Source: Candidatus Cloacimonadota bacterium
GTDB taxonomy: Bacteria > Cloacimonadota > Cloacimonadia > Cloacimonadales > TCS61
Assembly: GCA_030668345.1 (NCBI GenBank)
Contig: DAOUUD010000119.1
Location: forward strand, 1 to 5,768
Length of the DNA stretch: 5,768 nt
Reading direction: 5' to 3'
Part shown: positions 1-5,768 of the stretch, one piece after another
How the letters are laid out: every line of letters starts with the position of its first letter
Position numbering within the stretch: position 1 is the first letter of the stretch
Position numbers and translations under genes: made by a program
Notes under the pieces: generated by a model
The model's input: only the letters and a program-made list of their open reading frames with translations
Database searches by the model: none
What the model was told of the DNA's origin: nothing

Positions 1-79
1 ATTTCTATCAAATATTATCTTTTTATTCATTTTAGTAAAATTCCCATCAGATCAATGCAATTGTTTACAATAAAAAAAT

Positions 80-101
80 GCAGGGAACTTTTGTTCCCTG
101 C
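80..101 (-). terminator. Intrinsic terminator of the glutamate dehydrogenase gene
   Basis: A perfect 9-bp inverted repeat (GCAGGGAAC / GTTCCCTGC) encloses a 4-base loop. Read on the minus strand, the stem is followed directly by ATTTTTTATT, the U-rich tail of a Rho-independent terminator (plus-strand A run at 72-78). It lies about 14 bases past the stop codon of the dehydrogenase. The plus-strand side has no T run, so it should act in one direction only. Confidence 0.9.
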
Positions 102-114
102 TATGTAATTCAAA

Positions 115-1398
115 TTATATCCAACCTCTATCTCTGGAAGCCTGTGCAACTCTGTTTATGGAGATCACATAGGCAGCATCTCTCATATAAAGGTTCTTTT
201 CTTTGGCCAGTTTGGAAACATCGAGATATGCAGATGTCATTTTAACATCCAGCTTTCCAAAGACCTCGTCTTTCTCCCAGTAGTAATTCATATTGCATTG
301 AACCTGTTCAAAGTAACTGCACGTTACACCGCCGGCATTTGCCAGGAAATCCGGGATCATGTGAATTCCTCTTTCCTTGATTACTGCATCGGCTTCCGGT
401 GTAGTTGGCCCGTTTGCGCCTTCAGCAATTATTTTCACTTTAGCGTTGATCTTATCAACATTATCTTTCGTGATCTGATTTTCCAGGGCAGCAGGAATAA
501 GAATATCAACTTCTTGCTCGATCCATTTATCTCCAGGTAATACTTCATAACCGAGAGCTTTGGCTTTTTCTTTGTCGATACCACCAAATCTATCCGTGAT
601 AGATAATAGAGCATCAACATTGATCCCATCAGCTTTTACAAATGTATAAGAAGTATTATCAGCTTGATCCCAACAGGAAACACAGATTACTTTTCCACCT
701 AATTGATTGTAAAGTTTTATAGCATATTGAGCAACATTTCCAAAACCCTGAAAAGCAGCAGTTGTATCTATCGGTTTAATATTCATTTCCTTTAAAGCTT
801 CTCTTACAGTAAAGATAACACCGTAACCGGTTGCTTCTGTTCTTCCTAATGAACCGCCCATTCCAACAGGTTTTCCAGTGATCATGCCAGGATATTTTGC
901 ACCATGGATCGCTTCATATTCATCGAGCATCCAAAGCATGTGTTGAGCACTTGTCATAACATCCGGTGCGGGAACATCCTGCAATGGCCCAACATCACGT
1001 GCGATTTTCCTTACCCAGCCTCTGCAGATCTGTTCCTGTTCTCTTTCACTCAAATTGTGAGGATCACAGATAACTCCACCTTTACTGCCACCAAGTGGAA
1101 TATCTACAACTGCACATTTCCAGGTCATCCACATCGATAGAGCACGAACGGTATCTATTGTTTCCTGGGGATGGAATCTGATTCCACCTTTGCCAGGTCC
1201 CCTGGCATCGTTGTGCTGACATCTGAATCCCCTGAAAACTTTCGATGTTCCATCATCCATTTTCACAGGAATACTGAAATGATATTCCCTTAATGGATTT
1301 CTCAATAGATCTTTTGTTGCTTCATCCAGATTTAAGATTTCGGCAACATCATCAAACTGCTTCTGAGCCATCTCAAAAGCGTTAAATGTTTTACTCAT
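115..1398 (-). CDS. gdhA: Glutamate dehydrogenase (Glu/Leu/Phe/Val dehydrogenase family)
   Basis: Catalyses reversible oxidative deamination of glutamate to 2-oxoglutarate and ammonium with NAD(P), a cytoplasmic link between carbon and nitrogen metabolism. The 427 residues match the usual length of the hexameric small GDH class. Seen in the protein: a GPGKGGIRFHP substrate motif (67-77, K70), MTWK (K94), the active-site PLGGSKGG (101-108, catalytic K106), PAPDV with the catalytic aspartate D146, the Rossmann nucleotide loop GFGNVA (218-223), AEGANGPTTPEA (325-336) and the conserved NAGGVTCSYFEQVQ near 354-367. The start is supported by an AGAGGAG ribosome binding site about 7 bases upstream. 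It is a stand-alone unit with its own promoter and terminator, divergent from the beta-barrel gene. The segment after the second Rossmann strand reads VSCWDQ rather than the common VSDS-type sequence, so NAD versus NADP preference is left open. Leucine or phenylalanine dehydrogenase is less likely given the length and motifs. Family assignment is very secure; the exact substrate is slightly less so. Confidence 0.95.
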   Translation of the reverse strand: MSKTFNAFEMAQKQFDDVAEILNLDEATKDLLRNPLREYHFSIPVKMDDGTSKVFRGFRCQHNDARGPGKGGIRFHPQETIDTVRALSMWMTWKCAVVDIPLGGSKGGVICDPHNLSEREQEQICRGWVRKIARDVGPLQDVPAPDVMTSAQHMLWMLDEYEAIHGAKYPGMITGKPVGMGGSLGRTEATGYGVIFTVREALKEMNIKPIDTTAAFQGFGNVAQYAIKLYNQLGGKVICVSCWDQADNTSYTFVKADGINVDALLSITDRFGGIDKEKAKALGYEVLPGDKWIEQEVDILIPAALENQITKDNVDKINAKVKIIAEGANGPTTPEADAVIKERGIHMIPDFLANAGGVTCSYFEQVQCNMNYYWEKDEVFGKLDVKMTSAYLDVSKLAKEKNLYMRDAAYVISINRVAQASRDRGWI

Positions 1399-1434
1399 TT
1401 TTTTACTCCTCTATTTTTTCTGGTTATCGAGAAC

Positions 1435-1463
1435 TTTTTATTTTTTCCTAAATTTAAAGTCAA
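1435..1463 (-). promoter_or_regulatory. Candidate sigma70-type promoter for glutamate dehydrogenase
   Basis: On the minus strand, TTGACT (1458-1463) resembles a -35 box and is followed after exactly 17 bases by TAAAAA (1435-1440), a weaker -10 box. Transcription would begin near 1428, giving a leader of about 30 bases that contains the AGAGGAG ribosome binding site. The region is very AT-rich and other -10-like hexamers exist (for example TATAAA further upstream), so the exact promoter is uncertain. Confidence 0.4.
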
Positions 1464-1504
1464 TATGTTTATATCGTTTTCAGTATTTTATTTTTTTACA
1501 AAAC

Positions 1505-1520
1505 ATACTTATGTAAGTAT
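1505..1520. promoter_or_regulatory. Palindrome, candidate operator
   Basis: ATACTTA-TG-TAAGTAT is a perfect 7-bp inverted repeat around a 2-base centre. Its size and symmetry suit a dimeric helix-turn-helix regulator. It is centred about 84 bases upstream of the inferred dehydrogenase transcription start and about 150 bases upstream of the start inferred for the barrel gene, a position more typical of an activator than a repressor. No U run follows on either strand, which argues against a terminator. The binding protein is unknown. Confidence 0.35.
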
Positions 1521-1523
1521 TAT

Positions 1524-1538
1524 ATTTTATAATAAAAT
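1524..1538. repeat. Second AT-only palindrome next to the first
   Basis: ATTTTAT-A-ATAAAAT is a perfect 7-bp inverted repeat around one base, starting three bases after the palindrome at 1505-1520. Because it contains only A and T in an AT-rich spacer, chance is a real possibility. It could also be a second, weaker operator or a flexible AT-rich upstream promoter element. Confidence 0.25.
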
Positions 1539-1626
1539 GAATTGCAATATTTATTTTCTAAAAGTTAGATTTAAAAGATGTGAAAGCATAGAATATCTGC
1601 TTTATAAAAATATAATCTGATACCCT

Positions 1627-1655
1627 TTTACCTTGACATAATATGAGTGTATAAA
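1627..1655 (+). promoter_or_regulatory. Candidate promoter for the barrel/glycosyltransferase operon
   Basis: TTTACC (1627-1632) as -35 and TATAAA (1650-1655) as -10 are separated by exactly 17 bases and match four and five of six consensus positions. A full-consensus TTGACA (1633-1638) overlaps but has only GTTTAT at the right distance for a -10. Either arrangement starts transcription near 1662-1668, giving a short leader that includes the AAAAGGA ribosome binding site at 1677-1683. It also places the in-frame TTG at 1663 at or before the transcript start. Confidence 0.45.
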
Positions 1656-1689
1656 GTTTATTTTGGCAGTAATTTCAAAAGGATTAAAT

Positions 1690-3270
1690 ATGAAAAGAAT
1701 TATAGCTCTAATTCTGCTGCTTTATGCAATATCGATTTTTGCTCAATATGGAGATTTTAGCTGGAACTCTCCGCAATTAACTTCAAACAATTCAATATCA
1801 TTCTTAGCAAAGAACCCGGATGAATCCAATTTATTTCCGATGAAAAATATCTGGGTAGTACATGATTCTTCTTCCTTTAACTTCGCGCTTTTCTCCTGGC
1901 AGGATTTCAAACATTCAGTAAGCAATTTCTTTTCGCAGAATGATAGTTCATATTTCCTTTTGTATCATACACCGGATTATCACTTCAAAGAAACTAAAAA
2001 TTTTGGTTACCCTAAAATTTCCACTATACATCCTTCAATACCCCTGAGATCTCTTCTCAAGTTCAGTTTACTTACCGGAAGTGACTTTGCAGTTAAAGAC
2101 GATACTAATTATTATTTCGCATATTATGGTACAAAACTTTCCGGTTATATAAATTGGAGATTATTCTTTTACGGATATTGGTGGGCAGGTCATTTTGCAG
2201 GTGATACTGATTTAGCTCGGTCTTCTCCACTTATCGACAGTTGGACGCAAAGATCAACTGATAAAGACCAGATCCATCTTGATAATATTACCGGTAAGAT
2301 CACCTATATAGGGAAAGGTAACTTCTGGTCAGTATCTGTAGGTAGAGGTAAATACGAGATAGGAAGCAATATCGGGGGAAGTATCATTTTAAACGATGAT
2401 TGCAATGATTATGGCTACTTTAGTAATAAGTTCATTTTTAAAGAACTTTATATATCATTTCTGCATGCCACCCTCATACCGGACAGCACAAGCTATGAAG
2501 ATGAAAAAGAATATACAGATAAATTTCTGGTGGTTCATAAGATCGGTTGGACACCAAATAACAACTTTGAACTTTTCCTGGGCGAAGAAGTTATTTACGG
2601 CAACCGGAATATCGAAGTGAGTTACCTGTTACCTATAACGTTCTGGCGAGCTACGGAGCATAATCTTGCCGACCGCGACAATGTGCTGATCTTCGCAGGA
2701 ATGAATTGGAAACCGATTAATAAAAATCTTATTTATTTTAATTTTATTTTGGATGAACTGCGAAAAAGCGAAATTTTCGGAGATTGGTGGGGAAACAAAT
2801 ATGCATTGCAGATGGGAAATTCTTATACTTTTGATCAGCAGAGGAATTTGAAGTTAAGTTTGGAATTCACAGCGATACGCCCCTGGTTATACACGCATTA
2901 TATCTTGCATAACAAGTTTTCTCATGACGGGATAGGATTAGGTTTCCCGGAAGGTAGTAATTTGATACAATTCGCTGCAGAATTCAACTTTGATCTTAGA
3001 CACAATTTTAATTTCAACCTGCATTCGGCTTTTACCAAGCAGGGAAGTATTGGCAACGATTTCAGTATAAATTATGAAACACGTGATAAATCAAAAGATT
3101 ACGACACACACTGGCTGGAAGGAGAAATTACTAACAGACTTTCTCTCTGCCCTGTGATAACCTGGCAGCCTTTAGCTCATCATCGTCTGAAAATTGGACT
3201 TTTTACTACACGAATCGATGAAGAAGAATTGGAAAACGAAATATTCATCAGTTACCAGGCTATTTATTAA
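1690..3270 (+). CDS. Wzi-like putative outer-membrane beta-barrel protein
   Basis: A 526-residue secreted protein of no firmly known function. The ATG at 1690 is chosen because AAAAGGA ends 6 bases before it and a textbook signal peptide follows (MKR, then a hydrophobic stretch, probable cleavage after A18 in IFA-Q). An in-frame TTG at 1663 would put nine extra residues before the signal peptide and has no ribosome binding site. The mature part alternates polar and aromatic residues as in beta-strands, is rich in Tyr, Phe, Trp and Asn, has no hydrophobic helices and ends in Tyr, as barrels inserted by BamA often do. Segments such as VGRGKYEIG (217-225), EEVIYGNRNIEVSYLLPITFW (in 299-319), NFILDEL (351-357) and the late FPEGSN (419-424) recall the capsule-assembly Wzi family, whose E. 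coli member is an outer-membrane lectin holding capsular polysaccharide. The resemblance is from memory of motifs, so the barrel call is firmer than the Wzi call. It is translationally coupled to the downstream glycosyltransferase, which supports a role with a surface glycan. Confidence 0.7.
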   Translation: MKRIIALILLLYAISIFAQYGDFSWNSPQLTSNNSISFLAKNPDESNLFPMKNIWVVHDSSSFNFALFSWQDFKHSVSNFFSQNDSSYFLLYHTPDYHFKETKNFGYPKISTIHPSIPLRSLLKFSLLTGSDFAVKDDTNYYFAYYGTKLSGYINWRLFFYGYWWAGHFAGDTDLARSSPLIDSWTQRSTDKDQIHLDNITGKITYIGKGNFWSVSVGRGKYEIGSNIGGSIILNDDCNDYGYFSNKFIFKELYISFLHATLIPDSTSYEDEKEYTDKFLVVHKIGWTPNNNFELFLGEEVIYGNRNIEVSYLLPITFWRATEHNLADRDNVLIFAGMNWKPINKNLIYFNFILDELRKSEIFGDWWGNKYALQMGNSYTFDQQRNLKLSLEFTAIRPWLYTHYILHNKFSHDGIGLGFPEGSNLIQFAAEFNFDLRHNFNFNLHSAFTKQGSIGNDFSINYETRDKSKDYDTHWLEGEITNRLSLCPVITWQPLAHHRLKIGLFTTRIDEEELENEIFISYQAIY

Positions 3271-4307
3271 TGGATTTAATTATACTGATCTTTTCCATTT
3301 TCCTGGTAATTCTAGGCTTAGGCATCCTGCGAAACTGGAAGGTTAAATTCCCTGGACAAAACACTTATTCCATCCTGATAGCCTGCCGTAATGAAGAAAG
3401 CAATTTGCCTGAATTATTTCAATCCCTCAGAAATATCGACTACCCGAACGACAAATTCGAGATAATCATCGTAGATGATGCATCTGATGATGATTCTTTC
3501 AGGCTGATCAGCAAATTCTGTTCTGATTCAAAGAATGCGAAATGCTTCCGTTTAGAAAAAAAGGATCTTGACTATTTTGGTAAGAAAGCCGCTCTCAAGA
3601 AAGCAGCTGATAATGCAATTTTCGATTTTCTGCTCTTTACAGATGCTGATTGCTTCCCACAACCAGATTGGCTGAAAAGTTATAACAAATTCATCTCTGA
3701 TAGAACCGGTATGGTAGTGGGAAATTACAAAGAGAAAAAAGCATCGAGTTTCCGAATTTTTTGCAACCGGATATCTTTTGCTATTTATGCAGGAACCATT
3801 GGGTTGAATTGCCCTTTCAGCGCCTCTGGTGGCAATATGACTGTACGTAAGCAAGCATTCCTGGAAGTAGGCGGTTACGATAGAATTAAACATTACATAG
3901 CTGGAGATGATAAACTGCTTCTTAATCTGATAAGGAAAACCAAATGGCAGATATCCTATAACCCGGAATTTGTTGTGCAAACAAAAGCAGTTTCCGATAA
4001 AATAAGTTTACATCATCAGCAGAAAAGGCGTTATGGAAAATTCGGTATGTCTTCATTCGGTTTTAAGATTATATCGCTTTTGATTTTATTTGTCTATTTT
4101 TATATCCCTGTGAGAATCTTTATTTTCAAAGATTGGAAAAGCATATTGGTTTACCTGTTTGGAGCTCTGTTTTTCTGGATGATAAATCTTACAAAACATA
4201 AATTTAGATTTAGAATGATCGATCTGATCTTTATTCTGATCTATCCTTATTACTTGATCATATATTCACTGTTAGGAACTTTCAGCACCTGGAATTGGAA
4301 GAACTAA
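3270..4307 (+). CDS. Membrane-anchored family 2 glycosyltransferase
   Basis: Transfers a sugar from a nucleotide-sugar donor, with the catalytic domain facing the cytoplasm. Domain order in 345 residues: one N-terminal membrane helix (about 3-20); a GT-A fold starting at YSILIACRNEE (33-43); the nucleotide-binding VDDASDD (68-74); a GKKAALKKA helix (104-112); the metal-binding D125-A-D127; the acceptor-side SASGGNM (184-190) and EVGGYD (199-204); GDD (212-214) at the usual catalytic-base position; QQKRRY (250-255) where processive enzymes carry QxxRW; and three C-terminal helices (about 264-284, 290-306, 317-337). This layout matches bacterial GT2 enzymes of the PgaC/NodC-like kind, but the Trp of QxxRW is Tyr, so processivity is unclear. 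The start codon shares one base with the preceding stop (TAATG) and has almost no ribosome binding site of its own, so translation probably depends on the upstream gene. The 3' end overlaps the convergent deacetylase gene by four bases. Donor, acceptor and product are unknown. Confidence 0.9.
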   Translation: MDLIILIFSIFLVILGLGILRNWKVKFPGQNTYSILIACRNEESNLPELFQSLRNIDYPNDKFEIIIVDDASDDDSFRLISKFCSDSKNAKCFRLEKKDLDYFGKKAALKKAADNAIFDFLLFTDADCFPQPDWLKSYNKFISDRTGMVVGNYKEKKASSFRIFCNRISFAIYAGTIGLNCPFSASGGNMTVRKQAFLEVGGYDRIKHYIAGDDKLLLNLIRKTKWQISYNPEFVVQTKAVSDKISLHHQQKRRYGKFGMSSFGFKIISLLILFVYFYIPVRIFIFKDWKSILVYLFGALFFWMINLTKHKFRFRMIDLIFILIYPYYLIIYSLLGTFSTWNWKN

Positions 4308-4909
4308 TCTGTAAGTTCGGAAACGGTGACGAATTTATAACCCATCTCCCGGATATCTTTAACTAAAATATTCACAGCTTCCACAGTTACATTGCGATCT
4401 CCACCACCATCATGCAATACAATGATCGAGCCTGGTTTCAACTTTTTTAAAACCTTTCCTACAATTTCATAGGGATGAGCATATTTGAAATCTTTTGGTC
4501 CGATATCCCATAAGATCATCTTTTTTTTCATTTTTTTCAATAAAGATATTAACTGAAATGAAGTCCTGCCAAAAGGTGGTCTGAAATGAATAGGTTGGCT
4601 GGCTCCTGCCTGCAAAAGCAGTTCATCGGTTCTTTCGATCTGGTTCCTGAGCCACTTGAGCGATCTACAGCGCATGGTTTTATGAGAATAGGAATGATTT
4701 CCAATTTCGTGACCATCGGAGATGATCCTGCGCACGATGTCCGGATTTTGCTCAGCATGCACTCCTGTTAAAAAGAAGGTTGCTTTTATGGAATATTTAG
4801 CAAGTATATCAAGGATCTGATCGGTGTAAGGATCTTGCGGACCATCATCAAAAGTCTGGGCTACAGACCAGCTTTTCCTATTGCCATGTCGCATAATTGT
4901 ACCCTTCAT
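4304..4909 (-). CDS. Polysaccharide deacetylase, NodB homology domain (carbohydrate esterase 4)
   Basis: Metal-dependent removal of acetyl groups from an N- or O-acetylated sugar. The chosen start gives 201 residues. A longer reading from ATG at 4927 adds six residues, but AAAGGA (4916-4921) lies inside that extension at an ideal 6 bases from the ATG at 4907-4909. Numbered from the longer start, all five CE4 motifs are present: TFDDGP (25-30, catalytic base and metal aspartates), NHSYSH with H78 and H82 as metal ligands, RPPFG (116-120), WDIGPKDF (140-147) and VLHDGG (170-175, catalytic H172). The protein is little more than the NodB domain and has no signal peptide or membrane helix, so it should be cytoplasmic, as is rhizobial NodB. 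A poly-lysine stretch (K131-K136) is coded by A7 and A8 runs. The gene faces the glycosyltransferase tail to tail with overlapping stop codons. Peptidoglycan or chitooligosaccharide-type substrates are possible; the neighbours suggest an N-acetylated surface glycan or its precursor. Confidence 0.92.
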   Translation of the reverse strand: MKGTIMRHGNRKSWSVAQTFDDGPQDPYTDQILDILAKYSIKATFFLTGVHAEQNPDIVRRIISDGHEIGNHSYSHKTMRCRSLKWLRNQIERTDELLLQAGASQPIHFRPPFGRTSFQLISLLKKMKKKMILWDIGPKDFKYAHPYEIVGKVLKKLKPGSIIVLHDGGGDRNVTVEAVNILVKDIREMGYKFVTVSELTD

Positions 4910-4942
4910 TTTCTTTCCTTTCTCCATATATAATCTAATTAG

Positions 4943-4970
4943 TTGACTGTTTACAGCAACTTCTTAAATT
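4943..4970 (+). promoter_or_regulatory. Candidate promoter for the flippase-like gene
   Basis: TTGACT (4943-4948) is followed after 16 bases by TAAATT (4965-4970), a weak -10 box. This gives a leader of about 50 bases before the ATG at 5027. It lies in the 117-base divergent spacer shared with the deacetylase gene, whose own promoter must be in the same interval but shows no convincing boxes (TTGCTG and GATTAT on the minus strand are the best seen). Confidence 0.3.
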
Positions 4971-5026
4971 CGGAAATGATTAAGAAAGAATATTGGCTGA
5001 AAGGTCAAGAATTTTAAAGAAGAAAT

Positions 5027-5768
5027 ATGAATAAGATATTAAAGAATAAAGCAATATATATTGTAAAACTTATAGTAACATTAACAATTTTGTTTTTCAT
5101 ATTTCGCAAAATAGATTTTCAAATGTTGCTTTCTACCTTTAAACATATCAAGCTCTGGATCATTGCAGTAATTATACTTACGGCCAGTATTAAGATCCTG
5201 ATAGAATACAGAAATTGGGGACATTATCTCAAGATCGATCCACAATATTCACCCAAAAGATCGGAAATATTCAAATCCCTTATGATAGGTCATTCATTGC
5301 GCTTTTTGCTGCCGGGCGGTCATGGCGTGATCGGTAAGATGTATTTTGTAAATAACAAGAAAATGATGACTTTCATGTCGTTGGGGGTAGAAAAATTCTT
5401 CCAGATCTGGATCAACTTTGTGTTCGCCAGTTTTGCTTCGATCTTTTATTTCAGACATAAATCGATTTTTCCCACCATACTCATTTTTGTTTTTATTCTT
5501 GCTTTCCCCTTCCTGGTTTACCTGATAAAGCATATTAAACATAACAGCAAATTTGAAGTGTATTTTAAGCAATATTTAAAAATCGTACCGCGTATATGTT
5601 ATATGCAGGGAATTTATATGGCTCTCACGATTCTACAATATTATCTCATCCTGAATATTTTTTCTGAATTTCATCCATTCTCGGCAATTATATCAATCCC
5701 GCTCATTTTGTTTGCGAATGTGATCCCGATAACTTATGCCGGATTAGGATTAAGGGAAAAATTTGCCA
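5027..5768 (+). CDS. Flippase-like integral membrane protein (LPG synthase TM / YbhN family), 3' end outside window
   Basis: The reading frame stays open from ATG 5027 to the window edge (247 codons plus one base), so the gene is incomplete only because the window ends. The encoded part begins with a short basic tail and a membrane helix (about 9-26), then helices near 43-59, 119-141, 147-167, 193-211 and 218-235. Two family hallmarks are visible: LRFLLPGGHGVIGK (91-104) and NVIPITYAGLGLRE (231-244), the latter matching the 'P-x-T-x-x-G-x-G-x-R-E' signature near the end of the transmembrane domain of MprF, AglD and YbhN relatives. Family length is usually 300-350 residues, so roughly 60-100 are missing. 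A weak AAAGAAG stretch precedes the start. Members are thought to move or bind lipid-linked molecules, and the MprF domain flips lysyl-phosphatidylglycerol. Here no synthetase domain is visible, and a role with a lipid-linked sugar is inferred only from the neighbours. Confidence 0.85.
   Translation, partial: MNKILKNKAIYIVKLIVTLTILFFIFRKIDFQMLLSTFKHIKLWIIAVIILTASIKILIEYRNWGHYLKIDPQYSPKRSEIFKSLMIGHSLRFLLPGGHGVIGKMYFVNNKKMMTFMSLGVEKFFQIWINFVFASFASIFYFRHKSIFPTILIFVFILAFPFLVYLIKHIKHNSKFEVYFKQYLKIVPRICYMQGIYMALTILQYYLILNIFSEFHPFSAIISIPLILFANVIPITYAGLGLREKFA

Noticed and set aside
1633..1667. Bacteroidetes-type promoter (TTG at -33, TAnnTTTG at -7)
   Set aside because: TATTTTGG near 1660 comes close to TAnnTTTG but is one T short. 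The 17-base-spaced TTTACC/TATAAA pair explains the region more simply.
1663..1689. TTG start extending the barrel protein by nine residues
   Set aside because: It has no ribosome binding site, lies at the inferred transcript start and would precede a clean signal peptide that begins at the ATG at 1690, which has AAAAGGA at good spacing.
3552..3980. 142-codon minus-strand open frame inside the glycosyltransferase gene
   Set aside because: It lies wholly within a gene with clear GT2 motifs on the other strand, and its translation shows no recognisable domain.
4200..4260. Cluster of GATC sites near the end of the glycosyltransferase gene
   Set aside because: These fall in codons for Ile, Asp and Leu in a hydrophobic helix, and GATC is frequent across the window, so no origin or methylation-control region is indicated.
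4276..4318. Possible bidirectional terminator from GAACTT (4276) and AAGTTC (4313)
   Set aside because: The stem is only 6 bp with a loop of over 30 bases and no U run, which is too weak for an intrinsic terminator.
5294..5572. 92-codon minus-strand open frame opposite the flippase-like gene
   Set aside because: The plus-strand frame carries family signatures and membrane helices throughout. The minus-strand product is low-complexity and resembles nothing known.

Overview
The window is an AT-rich stretch from what looks like an uncultured or anaerobic Gram-negative bacterium. An outer-membrane-type beta-barrel protein with a signal peptide and an aromatic C-terminus argues for a diderm. The overall style (AT-rich, lysine-rich proteins, a hexameric-type glutamate dehydrogenase, a Wzi-like barrel) recalls the FCB group, for example Candidatus Cloacimonadota. 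This placement is an impression from protein style, not a phylogenetic result. Gene density is high: the longest stretch without a gene is about 290 bases (1399-1689), and it holds two divergent promoters and a pair of palindromes.

Layout. (1) Positions 80-1463, minus strand: a complete single-gene unit for glutamate dehydrogenase, with promoter, strong ribosome binding site, 427-residue ORF and a clear intrinsic terminator. (2) Positions 1627-4307, plus strand: a two-gene operon of a secreted, probably outer-membrane, Wzi-like beta-barrel protein and a membrane-anchored family 2 glycosyltransferase, joined by a one-base stop/start overlap (TAATG). (3) Positions 4304-4909, minus strand: a NodB-type polysaccharide deacetylase with all catalytic motifs. 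It converges on the glycosyltransferase so tightly that the two stop codons overlap. (4) From 5027, plus strand, running off the window: the first 247 residues of a multi-pass membrane protein of the lysylphosphatidylglycerol synthase / YbhN-like 'flippase-like' family.

How the genes may work together. The dehydrogenase is central nitrogen metabolism and appears unrelated to the rest. The other four genes read as a cell-surface glycan locus. The glycosyltransferase builds or extends a sugar chain at the inner membrane, the deacetylase would remove acetyl groups from an N-acetylated sugar, the flippase-like protein could handle a lipid-linked intermediate, and the barrel could anchor or export the product at the outer membrane. 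The set (outer-membrane barrel, GT2, NodB-domain deacetylase) parallels Pga/Nod-type systems in logic, but substrate and product cannot be read from the sequence. No mobile elements, tRNA/rRNA genes or CRISPR arrays were seen.
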